Shown: piece after piece, positions 34,048 to 46,000 of the stretch | Position numbering within the stretch: position 1 is the first letter of the stretch | How the letters are laid out: each line of letters begins with the position of its first letter | NCBI GenBank assembly: GCA_037178975.1 | Contig: JASJZH010000005.1 | Location: 310,001 to 374,000, forward strand | Direction: 5' to 3' | From: Oscheius tipulae | Taxonomy: Eukaryota; Nematoda; Chromadorea; Rhabditida; Rhabditidae | Length of the DNA stretch: 64,000 bases | Notes under the pieces: model-generated | What the model was told of the DNA's origin: nothing | The model's database searches: none | What the model saw: only the letters and a program-made list of their open reading frames with translations | Position numbers and translations under genes: made by a program

Positions 34048-37000
34048 TCAACTGTCCCTCCAAACCCATGTACACAGTTTTTTCCTTGTTGTGTTTTTGG
34101 TAAGGTAGGGTCTTGCACAGAGTAATTGACAGCTTACAGATGTTCGTAGCAGCTTTTGCAACAGCTCCTAGTTCAGTTTTGTTCCCTTCCGCCTCTTCAT
34201 CTTCTTCTTTCACCACACTACCCACGACGTTCTTTCACATTTTTCTTCAAGTCTTTCAGTGCGATCGCCAAGCCATTGCGACTTGTTGTATGTAATCTTT
34301 TATGGTGAGTGACAGTGACAGACTGTGACCTTTCTTTTCCAGCTCTCTGCTCACCCTGGATACTCTACGACGTCTATCATCTCCTGCCTGACCACTACGG
34401 TAGGCCTACCTTTTCAAAGATTCATTTTGGCGGTATGTTTGGTCGGGAAACCAGACATATGAGACGGTAGTCATAACAATTTATACGGGGGCCGTGCGCA
34501 GCACAATCAACAGTGGCAGTGCCACCTTTTTCCTTTCCTCTCTCTCTCTCTCTCTAAATGGCTGTAATATTGCGGCTAAAAAGATAGGAAATCCTGCGTG
34601 GGGACCCAAGCACTAGAAACATGCACTTTACAGCCGAGATCAGGCGTCTGTCTCTCTTCCGATCAGCCCCTCTTGCTTATTTACTCATCTGCTTTGGCTA
34701 AACTGATTCTGGAACCCACGCTTGGAAGAGAGACTGAGAGACAGACAGAGAGATAGAGAGAAAGATAAAGAGATAGACGGATAAAGAGGAGGAGAGACTG
34801 ATCGATAGACAGAGAGATAGAGAGGCAGAGACAGTGGCTGCTTTCTGGCTTGGCTGCGCGATATAGTATTCCGGTCTAGGGACAATGAGTAATTATTTTA
34901 TCACTGACTCTTACCTGGAAGCCGTCCCTGACTCATCCTCTCATTCTTTCCAAAGAATTCGAACAGCTCTGGAAAACGACTGCCTGTCCCCGTCTGTTGG
35001 TTACTTTACCAGTTTATTAGTTTTTCGCACCACCAACATCCCCACATGGCCTGGTAGTTAAAAAAAGTCTACTCTTCTCTCTCTCTCTCTCTCTGTCTCT
35101 CTCGTTGTTTTTCCTTTCTCATATCAGTCACTGCCTCAGTATCAGTTAAAAACAATTGGGAAATGGGCGTGAAATCGCGAGTTCCACGTGTTCATGGCTT
35201 TCGGTAGCATTGAAACTATTGTGTGCGTGCTGGTCTCGTGAGGGACAGCAGAACAGTGATGTCATTTCTCTGTCTCTCTGTCTCTCTGTCTCTCTGCCTC
35301 TCTGCCTCTCTGTATCCCCCTATTCAAGCCCTGATTCTCTCACCCAGTTTCCTCAAAGAGACAGCCGCTTTTTGGTTTTCCGCAGCCGTTTTTGAAGCCT
35401 CGGCGCATTCCTCGCTCCCCACTCTCTCTCCCTTTCTCCTCTCGTGCAAACAGGGCCCTCTTGCCCTCTCCAGCCAGCCGTTTCTCCTTTACCGGAAGCC
35501 TCTTTCACTCAGAAATGACGTCAAACTGTTTTGTTTAGTGGTAGGGCTGCTTTTTCGGAGGGTGACCTCCGAAAAAGCACAAAACATTGGCGCAAACAGG
35601 GCGGTAACAGTACCAGACAACCTGTATTTTAGTGAAAAGCCCTCTGTCTCTCTATAGAGCCAGACCCAGTTCGTGACTCTCATTATCCAGTGTTGAGCCA
35701 TCATGATGTAGTTCTCTAGTTTGTCTCTCCCGGTTCTGGTAATAGTGTGTGACTCGTCCCTAAACTTCTCCTCCTTATCGTCATAGTCTATTGAACCGAA
35801 CCGTCCTCTGAACTGAACCCCGTTTCTCTATTAAACATAGCTCGTACTCATACTCTGTTCCCGTGAAATTTGCCAGACTCTTACTCATATAGTCTCTTGG
35901 CCCACAAAGCTTTTGTGTTCTTAACACTCGTAGTGACTCTTCCTTTGTAACAGTTTCCCTCTTTCTCAATGTCCAGGGGTGACGAGAAAAAAGAGAGAGG
36001 GAATGAAGAAATTGAAGAAGGGTCTCGTCCCTTCTCGAATGTCTGAATCGCTTTTTCTTTTTTTTTTCTCTCTCTCTCTCTCTCTCTGTCGTGCATTGTA
36101 TCAGCTGTGTGCTGCGGGCGCGTGAGCCACCTCACGAACAGCGCAGTCGCTCTTTCTCCCCATTCCTCCCACACCTATACACATTCCTGTAAGCTCTGTC
36201 CCTCTGTCACCTTCTGATTCCAGGAGACCTCGTCAGCCTCCCTTTGTTCAGTGATCAACAAGGCGCGTTCTGAAAACAATTGGAAAATATTTGCCAGTAC
36301 CTTTATGGATCGGTTTCTGGTCACAAACCATACACCACACACTCGCAGCCCTTTTTCGCACATTCCTCTCCCCAGTTTAAGCCCCTCTCTCCTATCGATT
36401 TGATCACATTTCACCGGGAACAGGCAGTCTTACTGTCTCTGTCTCTCCCTTCTAGATCAAGCAATTAGCTTTCGTGACCTAGCCCCTTCGGGAAAAAGTT
36501 TACGCGAGTCGTAACATCGCGCCGTTTTCGCCCTTTTTGAAACATTTCTCCAACCGTAAAGCTCCTGAGTAAAAAGTGGACAGTTTCAGTCCCCCTGTCC
36601 TCTTCTGACCGAGTTTGTCTACCGTAGTCCCCTTGGCACGAGAGCTCTTTTTTTCTGGCAAAGACCAATCAGGCTTTTCGCATTCTAGACTGGGAAAATC
36701 ACATTTTTTTATAGAGGTTTCGGTCCCAGTAACATCCCTCTGAATCCAGCCCTATTGACCTACGATCAGTGCTCAAACAGCCAGTCCAACCTCTCTCTCT
36801 GCCTCGGTTTTTTGTGTCGCAATCAGTTGTGTAAACTCTTGTGCCTCTGCTGACATGCTGAATACAGCCCGAACCCACAGCAACAGGATCTCTGGAACTA
36901 TCCCCATCCAGAATTCATTCTCATTAGGCCTAACCAATGTGGCACTGCCTCTCTCCGAACTCGAGTGATTCATACTGTTTCAAAAACTTTCCAATAGTTC

Positions 37001-39579
37001 CCTCAGTCCTTGAACTGTTCCCAATAGACTACTGTCAGTCTCTCCGACTCTTATAGGATTGCTCATGTCTTGTACTCTCTCCTAGTCTAACATTCTTCAA
37101 CCAATAGTTTAGTGCCATGTCTCTTGACTCTAGTCTACCAACTGTCTCTGAATGCTGCTTAGTTGGCCCAGTTTGTTCCAGCTTTGACTATCCCATCTAG
37201 TCTGACCTACCATGATGTGTCTATCCTGTCTCTCGGAATCTGGACTCCAAACTACCTATCCAAACCATCGTCGTCTCTCTGACTCTCTCACGGTACTTTT
37301 CTGTTAACTGAATAACTTTGGTCTCCTTTTTCTGCATCTACTTCTCCGAAATCTATGCGTGTGTATGTGTGTCTCTTTCTCGCTCTCTCACACATAGAGA
37401 GACCCGCAAAGTGTGTGTAAAGCGACCAGAGCGCGCAATTTGTAACCGAGAATGGAGATGTCACGGCCGGTTTGATAGCACCAGTCAACAGGGCCCTGTT
37501 TGTCGGGGTTCAAAGGAGCACTTTGTCTTCTGTCTCTCTGTCACTCTGAAGTACTGGTCTGATGCAATCTCTATCAGACTGTTAGCCCGATGAAGTGTCC
37601 TGTCTCTTGTCAGATTGTCTGATTGGCATCTGTCCATTTTAGAGTCCTGATAGCAAGAACTGTTCCTGTTCTTTTCGTCAATGGTCTCTCTGTATCTGTC
37701 TCAGAACTTGGCTTTTGTGTTTTTACTCGACTCTCTTCAGACTGTTCCAGGCTTTCCTTTGGGAAAGGGACAATAGGACAGAACTAGAGGAATCGGAAGA
37801 GTAAGAGACATACTTACAAGTCTGTACTGTCCAAAACTGTTTCTAGTCTCTCTTACTCTTTTGGATCTACTGACTCTTTCATGATCTCTCACTGCTACAA
37901 GGATAGTCTCCGTCTATTTCCAAACACAGTCTCTCGGTACACTGTCTGCACTGTCCCATACTCTCAGACAGTTAGCATCCAGACTCGACTCCATGTTTTT
38001 GTCCACTTATCCAACTGACCTAGAGGCTTTTCAATGGATTCATTATAATCGTTGCTTTGGGGCTGAGATGCTATCGGGGTCGACCAGCCGAAGGGGTCAC
38101 TGTTCGGAAGGGGTCAGTCCGCTTTTCACTACTTGCCTCTTGTCCAGCAATCCTTGTCTCTCTCCGTGTCCTGGAGAGAGATAGTCTTTCCAATTTCTAT
38201 TGACAATGGCCTCCAGTCCTCTGATAAGATACAGCAGCCACCCGGATGACTTCAGTCCCGTCACTCTTACCTACTCTGTCTCTCTGTCTCTCTTTCCATA
38301 ATCGGGTTAACATTTAAGCTCAACTGGCAGACTTTGCCCATTTCAAGCCAAAATCTTCGTTTTCACAGCTATCCGCATTACTATTTCTTTTTCAGATGTG
38401 AGAGGTCTCATTCCTTGTACATCTTCACCTCCCGTCCCCTTGGTCAAGCCCAGCCCGTCGTTGTTTAGAGACCTTCTCTTCTAATTATGGTAAGCCCGTA
38501 ATGACACGGTTCTCTAAAGTTTTCTTTTCAGATATCTTTCGCACATCCAATTCTGAGCAGAAGGGACTAGTTCTAATTTAAAGTGAGTCGATATCACCCT
38601 TTCTAGATCCAGTTTAAAGTTGTGTGACATTCTGACAGACTTTGTGGGTTGATCGCAATGCTCGAGGATCACGTTTTAGAGAGACAGAGACAGTCATCAA
38701 CATCCCCTTTTCAGGTCGCAGTGGCTCGCGATCGTATCCGCTCCGGATACCTCATTGTCGAGTCTTTCACAGTCAATCAACCCTGCACGTTCTTTCCTCT
38801 AGTGGCCTTCCATCGTCCTCTAAACTTCTCTTCAACGTCTTTCTCTCTCTCCAACGGGCCGGGCAGCCAAAATCTCTACACAGTCCCCAGGCCGTCAGAA
38901 ACCTTCTTATGATCTCCGCCGAGTCCAAAAACAATTTTTGGCTTGCATTCCATGGATATTTCTGACGGCCTCTGTGACTCTCGGCCCCCCACAATCCAGT
39001 CAAGGTCTAGATTTTTCAGCACTCTCTCACTCTCCTTCTTAAAATATCATAGTCTTGATCTTTCCCGCGCTTTTCTCAGTTTCCCCCAGTTTAATCAAAG
39101 TACAGTAGTCGTTCTGTGATTTGTCGTAGTCGTACCTTCAAAAACCCCGGATTCATGCAACCCTTGTGATTTCCCCTACTCTAAAATACGCCCTTTCGTC
39201 TCGGTTGGCATCGTAAAAGATGTCTAGTCTCTCTCTATCTCTCTTCTAAAGCAATTTCTACCCGCTCTCTCAGCCAACATGACATCGCAACCTGAGGTCT
39301 CTCTATGTGCCGCCCATCTCAGCCAACCAAAAAACCATCTCTTCCCCTCTCTCTTTCTCTACCCGTAGACTTCTAATAATATATATTTATACATACCAAT
39401 AGATATTGACAGATTATATGTAGTGTATGTGCGCGTGCCATCTCTATTAGTCGCTCCCTCCCTGTCCCCCAAACTGAATACATGTACTCTCTTCGTCTCT
39501 CAATCTACATTGGAATAAATACTATCGGGAAGGAGTTGTTCTGGAAGGGAATGACAAAGAGCTAGAAGGTCAGATTCAT
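34048..39579. other. Non-coding region with CT-rich tracts
   Basis: No gene seen. It contains several CTCTGTCTCT tracts (35.08-35.1, 35.27-35.32 and 36.06-36.09 kb) and a perfect GNRA-capped hairpin at 35548. The open frames are pyrimidine-rich shadows without motifs. Confidence 0.5.
35548..35579. other. Perfect 14-bp hairpin with GTGA loop
   Basis: TGCTTTTTCGGAGG, loop GTGA, then the exact reverse complement. If transcribed from the plus strand, the loop is a GNRA tetraloop. No gene is attached. Confidence 0.6.
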
Positions 39580-40723
39580 TCAAAGTTTAGCTGTCTCTTT
39601 CATCTTTTCCACCAGTACGTAACCTTCTTGAATGATACTCAAAATCGCCTGACTCTCTTGATCAAAAACAGTTGCTGTCAGCTTGCATCGATCCATCCCT
39701 ATCGTCTCGCAGTGAACCTGGTACAGGAACCACTCAATAGACTGAAAAACGTATTGAAAGATCTGTATGTCTCACCCGTATCGTCTCGTTTTTCCTATGA
39801 AATCGAACAGCGTGACTTAGACTTGCTCCAAGCTTGACGGAGAACCCATACTGATTGTAAATGTCCTGTACTAAAATTCCCAGACTGGTGAAAAGTTCAA
39901 ACCTCAGCGATTTGGAGGATCATGAAGTCGGAGAGAAGAAGAGCCATCTGAAATCCAGAGGTATCAGGAACGAGATCTGGAAACAGATCCGCTTAGAACT
40001 TGACCAAAATTTCGAAACCTCGACAATCTGGTTGGATTCTACACCACCAAAGATTTCTTGACCGACTGTTTTTACTCTTCGGATGTCTCCCCCACTCGAC
40101 TACTCTGACTTCCCAGATCAGTTCTCTGACAAGTTCGAGTGGCTGAGGAAAGCTCTGAACAACTTTATAAGAGACAGACAAAACTTACGATCTGAGTACA
40201 GACATCATCCAGACTGGGGATAGTTAAGGGAGAGGGGATGTCAGTTAAATAGACAGGTGGAAACTGCTCACTGACTCTCACATGACATAAGCCAATACAT
40301 TTTCCTTTTTGACTGACTCTGATCCGATACAAAGAGTCTAGAATTTGTATGTGGTAGTCGAGAGGGAGAGAGCCAGAACCTGAAGAGAGATGTTAGAAAA
40401 AGCTGCCGAAACCCTCTTCCCATGGCTTCGGAGCGAAAGAGTGAAAAACCGAGACAGAGACTCACCAGCTGCCACAAACCTATGATGGAGACTAGAAATC
40501 CTTAGAGTCTTTCCCAAAAACTCCTGAAGAGCTCCGCTAATTTGAGAGACCACCTGTCCACCGAACAGAATTCCATTGTTCAGATTTCCACAAATATGAG
40601 GTGGATAGGTTCTATAAAAAAAAAAAACTGACAGTGTCCAAAAATAAGGGAAAACCTATAAGTGTCCTGAGCGACCCTTTCAAACCTAAAAATGGATGCT
40701 AGCAACTCTTGGCGGACTCTCAT
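39580..40723 (-). CDS. Type II (TesB/ACOT8-like) acyl-CoA thioesterase
   Basis: Hydrolyses acyl-CoA to free fatty acid and CoA, usually in peroxisomes or cytosol. Seven exons (40723-40656, 40611-40466, 40379-40189, 40154-40005, 39947-39903, 39865-39776, 39741-39580) sum to 283 residues, slightly short for the family. Family landmarks in order: LFGGQVVSQ near residue 37, ISSLHHRFVAAGSGSLPLDY (hot-dog repeat 1), LWWCRIQPD, LLLSDFMILQ, GASLSHAVRFHR (second hot-dog with the usual S..H...FHR pattern), SIEWFLYQ and the C-terminal SIIQEGYVLV. The last residues (MKETAKL) do not form a clear peroxisomal signal. The start lies 141 bp after the stop of the next gene upstream on the same strand, typical of nematode operons; a TTCTTATCAG acceptor-like site sits between them. 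Confidence 0.85.
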
Positions 40724-40863
40724 AGTGTCCGGTCAATGTTTTACGGGTACGGACGGGGCAGCAGGGCTTGTTCTCGCTGATAAGAACCAGGGGTGGACAC
40801 CTTGACTTTCTGTACGAGGCCCGTAACAGTTACCAAAACCCAGATTCATTGAAACAGGATCGT

Positions 40864-42022
40864 TTAATCGACAAAAATCTTGAAGATGATAAGAGCGGTG
40901 CTGGTGCAGACGGTATGGAAGACGAACTGCATATAGTGTATGAGACATTAGAATAGTCACTTACCGACTGGAAGCTGACGAGAATGAAGTAGACCCAGCT
41001 TTGAGTATAGACCAATTCCAGGACGAGATCTGAACTAGAGTTAGGGGCAGTGATAGAAGACAAACCGATGCCAAGAGATTGAGCGACGAAGGCGTGGTAG
41101 GCGTCTCGGTCATTCATGGTTTCGGGAAAGGCAACGACGATAAGGAACATGAGAATGCTGAGGAAGATCTAAAATAAGAGACAGAGACATTTACTGTCTT
41201 CCAACGTACCAGTGCGCCGGCAAGTCCACAAGCCAGAATGAGAATCAAGAAGTCGTATTGGACACTTTCGCGAATTGACGGAAGCCATGGGGAGAGAGTT
41301 TCGACAGCCTTATCCTTCTCTTGCTGAAACTGAAAATGAAGAGTCAACTCAAAACTGACCATAGCTCTGTGAATATGACCGTATCTATTCATATAGTTTT
41401 TGACGGATTCCATTTTGAGTTCATGGATTCTGTCAAAATTGTCTGCGTAAGCGTTGTGGGGAAGCTGCCAGTTGATTGGGATGATATCTTCTTCTTCCTC
41501 ATCCACTTCTGGAAATGACGCACTCTGTCTCTCTACCTCTCTGACTCTCTATCTCTCTATCTCTGTTTATATGCTTTCTTAATCACCACCTTCTCTACAA
41601 CCCATGACGTAGACGATCACAAAGGTAGTCAAGGAAGAGAAGGAGACCAGGTAGAAGACCAGAACTCCCAGACCTCCCGTCTTGTTGTACTTGGCCCCTC
41701 CAAGGAACAGATTCGCCGTCAGGTAGGCATTAGAGTCATAGCCGACCAGATGAGGACGAGTCCGATTGATCAGTACCTTCTCGTAGTCAATCATAAGCCA
41801 GTAGATGGCATCGTAGTCTGTGGCATTGAAGATCCCGTTGTTCACTTCCTGGGCAAACTCGGCTGACAGTTTTGTAGCCGTTGTGTTGAAGTCATCCTGC
41901 TCGATGACTTGGAACTGCAGGGTGAAGTATCCGGTGACGAAGAGAGCGAACAGGGGGGCACAGAAAGTGAAAATGAAGAGCCATTTTGGAGAGTCTTCTT
42001 GGTAGTAGGTATCCGAACCCAT
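40864..42022 (-). CDS. Multi-pass membrane protein, family not recognised
   Basis: Exons 42022-41590, 41508-41210 (containing an in-frame 30- or 36-base likely intron near 41330-41365), 41168-40965 and 40926-40864 give about 320 residues. TM1 (WLFIFTFCAPLFALFVTGYF) follows a short N-terminus. A presumed extracellular loop with four N-glycosylation sequons (NTT, NAT, NRT, NKT) comes next, then TM2 (LVFYLVSFSSLTTFVIVYVM), an acidic cytoplasmic loop (VDEEEEDIIPINWQLPHNA), TM3 (YDFLILILACGLAGAL), TM4 (IFLSILMFLIVVAF), and a C-terminal segment (WVYFILVSFQ...TALIIFKIFV). I do not recognise the family. It may be the first gene of an operon with the thioesterase. The start is tentative: no clear acceptor precedes it. 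Confidence 0.6.
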
Positions 42023-42354
42023 CGGGGAGAGTGAATGGAGGGGAGATAAAGGACATGTGCCTAGATACCCGAGGTTGATGGGAGGTGGATTGCATAGAGA
42101 CGAGAGAGGTTCCAATCATAGTCGTGAAGTACTAGTGGACGAGGATCAGGGTGAGAGACACCAATGGTAGCCAACTGTCCGACTCGGAATCGGAATCGCC
42201 TTTGAGATAACAGACACTGAATTTATTCAAAACTAGCGATGTACTAACAAGTATAACAACTTCATTCTTGTTCTACCAAGCCGGATGATCATGAAATGAG
42301 AGTCAGTACAAAATAGAAGAGAAGTGGAGAAAGAAGAGAAGTTGATAGGGAGGT

Positions 42355-43007
42355 CTACTGGTTCTCGACTGCCTCCAGTTGTGACCTTCTGCCCCTGGAG
42401 GGGAAGTAACCGTACTTGGAACTGAAAGATTGGTTATGAGAAAGTCCAGTTACTGTCACTCTTACCTTTTGAACTCTCCGCGCTTTCCTCGGGCAGCATG
42501 AAACTGGAAGGGACCGGCTCGTTTGTAAAGTCCAAAAGGCACTTGGTCTTCTGTTGCGTCGACAACGTCGTAGAACATCTAAAAGGCAAGAGTGTACAGG
42601 ATGGAATGACTGCATTTTCATCTCCCGGCCTCTCTTGAACAGCAGTTTACTGGGAAATGCCAATGAGATAATGAGACTTGAATAGGTCATTATTTAGTGC
42701 AAAATAATTTTTCCGTTTTTCCGAGCCTTATCATAATCCTGTGATGGTGTCCCCTGAGCAATACGACCTCTGCAATAACAGCAAAATGTACGTTCATCCT
42801 TGGAGATTATGCTATGATAGAGCTTGGTGCAAAAAGAGAAGTCATAATATTCTACGTCTTCGCTGCCTTATGATTTGTGTGGTCTAGTCTTCTTTATGTC
42901 TTTCTGTCACTCTCTGAACTCACCCCGTTGTTATTCTGAAACTGTGAGCTGACCAGGAGGGTCAAGGAGAACAGAAGCACTGTGACCAAGAGACGGGAAG
43001 AGCACAT
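42355..43007 (-). CDS. Neuropeptide-like precursor
   Basis: Three exons (43007-42924, 42578-42466, 42421-42355) encode 87 residues. The signal peptide is MCSSRLLVTVLLFSLTLLVSS. Dibasic sites with amidation glycine follow: LYKR, then AGPFQFHAAR-GKR, then GEFKSSKYGYFPSR-GRR, and a free tail SQLEAVENQ. Processing would release two amidated peptides ending -AR-amide and -SR-amide, plus a propeptide ending PFGLY. This is the layout of an NLP-type neuropeptide gene, acting as a secreted signal from neurons. No known NLP family is recognised with confidence. Intron 1 is 345 bases, long for this window. Confidence 0.72.
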
Positions 43008-46000
43008 AGCGCCACGACCTGGAATCCAATTGTGTTTTCAAAAAGGAGGAAGAGAGAAGCCAACAAAAGGAAGGGATTTCCCCTGACGAGGATCAAAGAA
43101 AAGGGAAACCTGACTCTTGACGACTGATTCGGGGTTGGGATGAGTCGTAGACCCTTGAGGGAATTGGGAGAGGATGTTTTTGAAGTGTCAGCAACATGAA
43201 GTGGGCATTTTAAGGAGTTCGGTAGAGAGTAAATGTTTTCAACAAGTTTATCATGTGAGTCGTTTCGGGTAAGTGACGAGGACGCTTCAAAAATGGAAAG
43301 AGGAAGGGATTTCTGTGAGAAAGAGAAAGAAAGGGAGACAACCCTGGAACTTGTATCAATCTCCCACCCAGTAGTTTGCTAAGACTACAACTTGAGTCAA
43401 TCCAGATCAGCTTCCTTTCCAGTACCTCTGTTTAGAAATAATGACAGGTCAGAGAGTATCAATTAGTCCCGGTTCAGTTGTCTAATAGGGAAATAGTCAC
43501 AGTATAAGCCAGCTGCACTATTTGCTCAAAAGACAGGCTCTAAAAGTCGCGTATCTAGGAGCAGAGATGAAAAGTTTTGACGAAATGAGAGATGGTGGTC
43601 GTAACTCGGAAGGACAAGTCTGGATCTGGATGATTTAAAAAACTACGTGGGCTCTTCCAATCAAAAAAACTAAAAAACGACGACCATACTCAGTGCTGGC
43701 AAAACAGTGTGCAGGAATAAGAGTAAACAAATTCTGTAGCCAATTAGGTAGGGAAGGAAGAGAGACAGGCTCCAACTGAACAGTATACCTTGATCTCATC
43801 CAACTTGGCTGCTCCCGGATTATGACACCCCACCCCTCCTGATGAGACTAATCTCGGAATGAACTAATCCCATTTAGAATTTTGAAATGGGAATGACATG
43901 AGATCAAGTTGGGAAGAAAGGGATTGCCCCTAATGTGTGCAGCTAATACGAAGAATCGAACATGATGTGGAATACCTGTCGAAAGCTGTTCAGTGAGCTA
44001 AAGGTCAGTGTGTGGCTGCAACTTTCATGGGAAATAAGGGCTAGACGAAAATATTCGAATATCCGGACTGGAACTTGACCAGATTGGAAGAGCCCAGGTA
44101 TAATAGCAGCTGTTGTTGTAAGATAAGGGGCGGGATATAGAGATCTGTGAGCATTGTATTAGCAGAACAAAACAAGGAAAAATGGCACAATGTGGTCCTC
44201 TGGAAGCCTATTAATAATGAGTATATACCTTGACCTTCCTCTGAGAATACGAATAAACAGAGTGATCAGATTACGAAGGTTCCAAATTTGAAGAGAGATC
44301 ACGTGGGACACTTGCATGAATCATGATGTCTCTGTCTCTCTCTTTCTCTCTCTCTCCCTGTTCCAAAGTGCAAAGGACTAGTAGCCTTTCCAGTTTCTAG
44401 ACCCTCTCATCCTGTCACAGGAAACAATTGTTTGCGTAGTTCCCCTCCCATTTCGAGGAATTGTCTACACCGGGCCTTGTTTAGCTGATCAGTGTCTAGA
44501 AAACATTGAACCCAAAGTGATGACAGCCATGATTATCTCCCTGCACAGATTCGCAGAAAAGTGAGGGTGGAAGAAGAGATAATTGGGTGTTAATGGGATT
44601 ATATTAGGGTTACTGAACTTTGCAAAAATCTGAGCTTTGTACCGTTTCTGAGTTTGGACAAGGGGACAAGAATTCCAATTACCTTAGGCAAAGAGACGGA
44701 GGGAATACCTCACATCACTTGTTTTTCGTATCTGGGAGCCGAATGTCAAAGGATGTGCTTAGCCAGAATTTTCACAGATCAGAAATTACGGAAAGGGTAA
44801 GAACAAGAGATTAGCTGGTGTGAGAGCGTAGGGACAGGAATGAACATCTGGAACGGACTGATAGGCTACAAACTATTCATTCCTCACTTAGGAGAGTACA
44901 GAGACAGTAGGCTCTCTGGATCTGGGCAGGCATCTCTGAATCGGCGTTTCACTATCTCTCTCTGTCTTGAGACCTATCTAATTAGGTTGAATTGATCTGA
45001 ATAACGATCTGAAATCTCTTGACTCTTCAGCACAGTTTCCGTACGGTATAACTGGTACACCTGTGTGAGTAGAGAGAATGGACGGTCTCTTAGAGTCAGT
45101 CTGTAAATCTAGAGAGTCAACCTGATCAAAACAGACTTTCTTACAATAAAATTGGAGAAGCATGTTACTGATCTAAGGAGACAACCGGAACAACAGAATG
45201 AGTCGGGAGTATGAGTCGTGCGAGTCAGTGGAATCTAGCAGTAAGTCCTTTGGTCTAATGGGACTACCAGATCAGACCACGAACAACAGAACTGAGAATA
45301 CAGACAAGTGTCTATAACAAAGCCAAGAAAGTACAGAAATAGTCAGTTAAGTCTTCTGATCTACCGAGACAATTGGAACTACTGCAGAAGGTGAGAGTTT
45401 GAGACAAGGGAGCTAGTGAACTCTCAGAGTCAGTCCTCTGATCCAGTGAGTCGACCAGTTCAGAAACGAGTCTAGGACAACGGAATTGGATCAGAATCCG
45501 ACTCTCTGCCAAGAACCATGACGTCAGACCAGCAGAAGTGTACGGGCCCAACACACAACGGCTTTGTGCTCCCTTCCAGAGGCGGAACACTGCTTCTTGA
45601 GCTCTGAAGGGAGGTTGAAAAGCGGGAAGCTGCCTGCTATACATAGGAAGCAAATTGGCTTGGTTGTAGCCGTAACACCCACCTTATTGTTAGATTTCTG
45701 GCCAGATCAGAGGCTTCCTTCTGTCAGTCGCAGGCTGTTTGACAGTTGTTTGTGTTCATGGGGTTAGAGTGTGGTATGACGCAAAATGGAATCATGTGCT
45801 GTTAGTGAAAGAGATATTGGAGAAGGGTGGGTGGTCACTATCCTTTATGGAAGAGATTATTGGGGTTAAGGGACACTGAACAAAAACTGTAGTCAAAGCG
45901 AGAAGACTGAGAGTGAGGTGAGGCCAGTGCACTCCCTTTTTGCTTATTATGGCTCTTTTGTACAATATGATGAAGTTTCATAATCCCATCAGATCCCATA

